Origin: Acidobacteriota bacterium | Lineage (GTDB): Bacteria > Acidobacteriota > Terriglobia > Terriglobales > Acidobacteriaceae | Direction of reading: 5' to 3' | DNA length: 64,000 nucleotides | Assembly (NCBI GenBank): GCA_021791875.1 | Contig: JAJYVU010000001.1 | Location: forward strand, 225,080-289,079 | Shown here: piece after piece, positions 62,765 to 64,000 of the stretch | How the letters are laid out: each line of letters begins with the position of its first letter | Position numbering within the stretch: the first letter of the stretch is position 1 | Notes under the pieces: model-generated | The model's database searches: none | Told to the model about the DNA's origin: nothing | Seen by the model: the letters and a program-made list of their open reading frames with translations, nothing else | Made by a program: the position numbers and the translations under genes

Positions 62765-63049
62765 ATGGCCAAAGCGGTGTGGAATGGCAAAGTTGTGGCC
62801 GAAAGCGACACGTTTGTGACGGCGGAGGGGAATGTTTACTTCCCAGAGAGCTCGGTCAAGCGCGAGTATCTGCGTCCCAGCTCGACGACGTCGACTTGCC
62901 CATGGAAGGGACAGGCGAAGTACTACACGATCCTGATCGACGGGCAGGAGAACCCGGACGCGGCCTGGTACTACCCAGACCCGAAACCGGCGGCCCGGAA
63001 TATCAAGGGCCATATCGCCTTCTGGCGCGGGGTGGAAGTCGAGAAATAG
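62765..63049 (+). CDS. DUF427 family protein
   Basis: 94 residues with the DUF427 pattern: KAVWNGKVVAESDTFVTAEG, VYFPESSVKREYLRPSSTTS, CPWKGQAKYYTI and PDAAWYYPDPKP, ending HIAFWRGVEVEK. It is a small beta-rich protein of unknown role. Its ATG is 82 nt after the upstream hypothetical gene, and a terminator follows 34 nt after the stop. Confidence 0.9.
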   Translation: MAKAVWNGKVVAESDTFVTAEGNVYFPESSVKREYLRPSSTTSTCPWKGQAKYYTILIDGQENPDAAWYYPDPKPAARNIKGHIAFWRGVEVEK

Positions 63050-63082
63050 ATTTCTGCCTGCATTCGAGTTTGTGGAAGCATG

Positions 63083-63106
63083 AAAGCCCGCGGTGAGCGG
63101 GCTTTT
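63083..63106 (+). terminator. Rho-independent terminator after the DUF427 gene
   Basis: AAAGCCCGC (63083-63091), loop GGTGA and GCGGGCTTT (63097-63105) form a perfect stem with TTTT at the end. Confidence 0.8.
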
Positions 63107-63813
63107 GTGCTTCCCGGGTGGGCTCTTCACCCTACGATTTCAGAGTGTTTCGCTGTATCTCCAACAAGTGCCATAGAATGTTGATCTTGCGCTGACATTA
63201 GACGTATAAGTCTTTTGTTTCATATTGTTTACAGTCGCAGGCAACGCTGCGATTTTATGTGGTCAATACGATTTGATTCGTATGGATATACGGATCGAAT
63301 GAGCGGGTACGAGAGCCTCGGCCGGACCAACGAGCGCGGCTTCGCCGTCCATCTCACCAGAGTGTGAACTCGCGTGAGCGAAAAATAGAGTCTTTGCCGA
63401 TCTCAATGGTTTTTGCGGGGAAGTTGTTGATTTTACGGCGTCGAGTACCCGTTCCTGAGTTGTAAGCTCCCGGTGTTTTTGCGTGGAACTCATTGATTCC
63501 AAATAGTTTATTGGTGGTGAAGCGGCCAGTGCGCGGCCAAGGGAGAAGCAGCCAGTTCCGAATTGGAGAGGTTGCCCAATTTGCATATGTCCATTCATGT
63601 TTCGGAAGTTACTGATTCAAAAAGGCTTACGTAAGGACTAGTCTCGTAAGTGTTTTAGAATCAATGGGTTTGGCTGCATGGTATATCGGTCTCGAGGAAG
63701 AAACGGGAAAGGCGGTCCAGGTGTGAAGTCCCATTGCTGCAATGAGGTGTCCTGGATTGATCCGGTGTGGCCGTTCTTGGATGGAACGTCCACGCCCACT
63801 TCCTTCTTCTCCC
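63107..63813. other. Gene-poor 0.7-kb stretch
   Basis: No convincing coding region on either strand; one 111-residue open frame at 63263-63598 (minus) lacks protein-like composition. The base composition is more AT-rich than the rest. One palindrome, ATACGA/TCGTAT (63267-63284), may be a protein-binding site. Confidence 0.5.
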
Positions 63814-64000
63814 CTACACCTTCAGGGAAAATGCTCCGGTGACTGCGTCGCTGTATTTGTCTCTAATTCCAGAATAGTCGCGCACCGGTATTTCCGACCC
63901 GCCGTGGATGAAACGGGGTGAGAGGATGCCGTAGAGTTTTCATGCACGGTTGGCATAGAGGTCGGTGTTTGGATGGTGCACTGAGCCCGCAGGATAGTCG
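63814..64000 (-). pseudogene. Possible 3' end of a decayed gene running off the window
   Basis: On the minus strand one frame reads protein-like: DYPAGSVHHPNTDLYANRA, a TGA at 63940-63942, then KLYGILSPRFIHGGSEIPVR and KYSDAVTGAFSLKV before a TAG at 63814. The TGA stands where TGG (Trp) would fit. I do not recognise the family. It could be a pseudogene fragment or chance, and only 187 bases are in view. Confidence 0.3.

Overview
The window is chromosomal DNA of roughly 60% GC, densely coding. It most resembles an acidobacterium (Acidobacteriota, family Acidobacteriaceae or close). The supporting signs are a TonB-dependent receptor with an N-terminal carboxypeptidase-regulatory-like domain, a GH9 glycosidase, PIG-L deacetylases, chorismate dehydratase (MqnA) for futalosine-route menaquinone, a DUF2164 protein, and a DUF3467-GT39-TPR-NfeD-slipin-SPOR run. 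The assignment is inferred from gene content, not from a marker-gene search.

Layout. 1-2.0 kb: a sugar-related pair on the minus strand (Tat-exported Gfo/Idh/MocA oxidoreductase, cut by the window edge, and an SMP-30 lactonase). 2.2-2.5 kb: tRNA-Phe followed by two tandem truncated copies of its 3' part. 2.7-17.8 kb: a secreted adenosine-deaminase-like enzyme, an MGT-type glycosyltransferase, a VOC protein, alaS (with an unusual internal insertion), a cell-wall amidase, a GH9 glycosidase and a TonB-dependent receptor. 17.8-23.3 kb: the classic rpsP-khpA-rimM-trmD-rplS-rnhB ribosome/translation cluster on the minus strand, interrupted by a divergent DUF2164/PAP2 pair and ending in a PIG-L deacetylase. 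23.8-25.8 kb: an arylsulfotransferase-like lipoprotein. 25.9-32.4 kb: a six-gene minus-strand operon (DUF3467, GT39, TPR protein, NfeD protease, slipin, SPOR protein) behind tRNA-Leu.

32.9-34.8 kb is the most interesting stretch. A SAM-I riboswitch precedes a threonine-synthase-family gene that overlaps a MoaD/ThiS-like sulfur-carrier gene ending in Gly-Gly-Cys-Glu. This suggests SAM-controlled, protein-thiocarboxylate-based sulfur transfer. It is followed by an aminotransferase and a badly frameshifted acyltransferase pseudogene. 37-46 kb: a small basic protein, dut, a cupin, an atypical SDR, a two-helix membrane protein, a coiled-coil porin, a very large PIG-L protein and an APC permease.

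46-63 kb: the SRP RNA gene (minus strand), then a long plus-strand housekeeping run: rimO (carrying an in-frame palindromic repeat insertion), yacG, pgpA, an NHL-repeat protein, cinA, plsY, gpsA, ftsY, ribD and ribE. The opposing pair mqnA plus a lysine-less threonine-synthase-like protein follows, then dprA, topA, a conserved hypothetical and a DUF427 protein. The last 0.9 kb is almost gene-free and ends in a possible decayed gene running off the edge.

Functional threads: membrane lipid synthesis (plsY, gpsA, pgpA), protein targeting (ffs RNA, ftsY), translation and its RNA/protein modification (rpsP to rplS, rimO, alaS), DNA uptake and topology (dprA, cinA, topA, yacG), riboflavin and menaquinone cofactors, and extracellular polymer breakdown.
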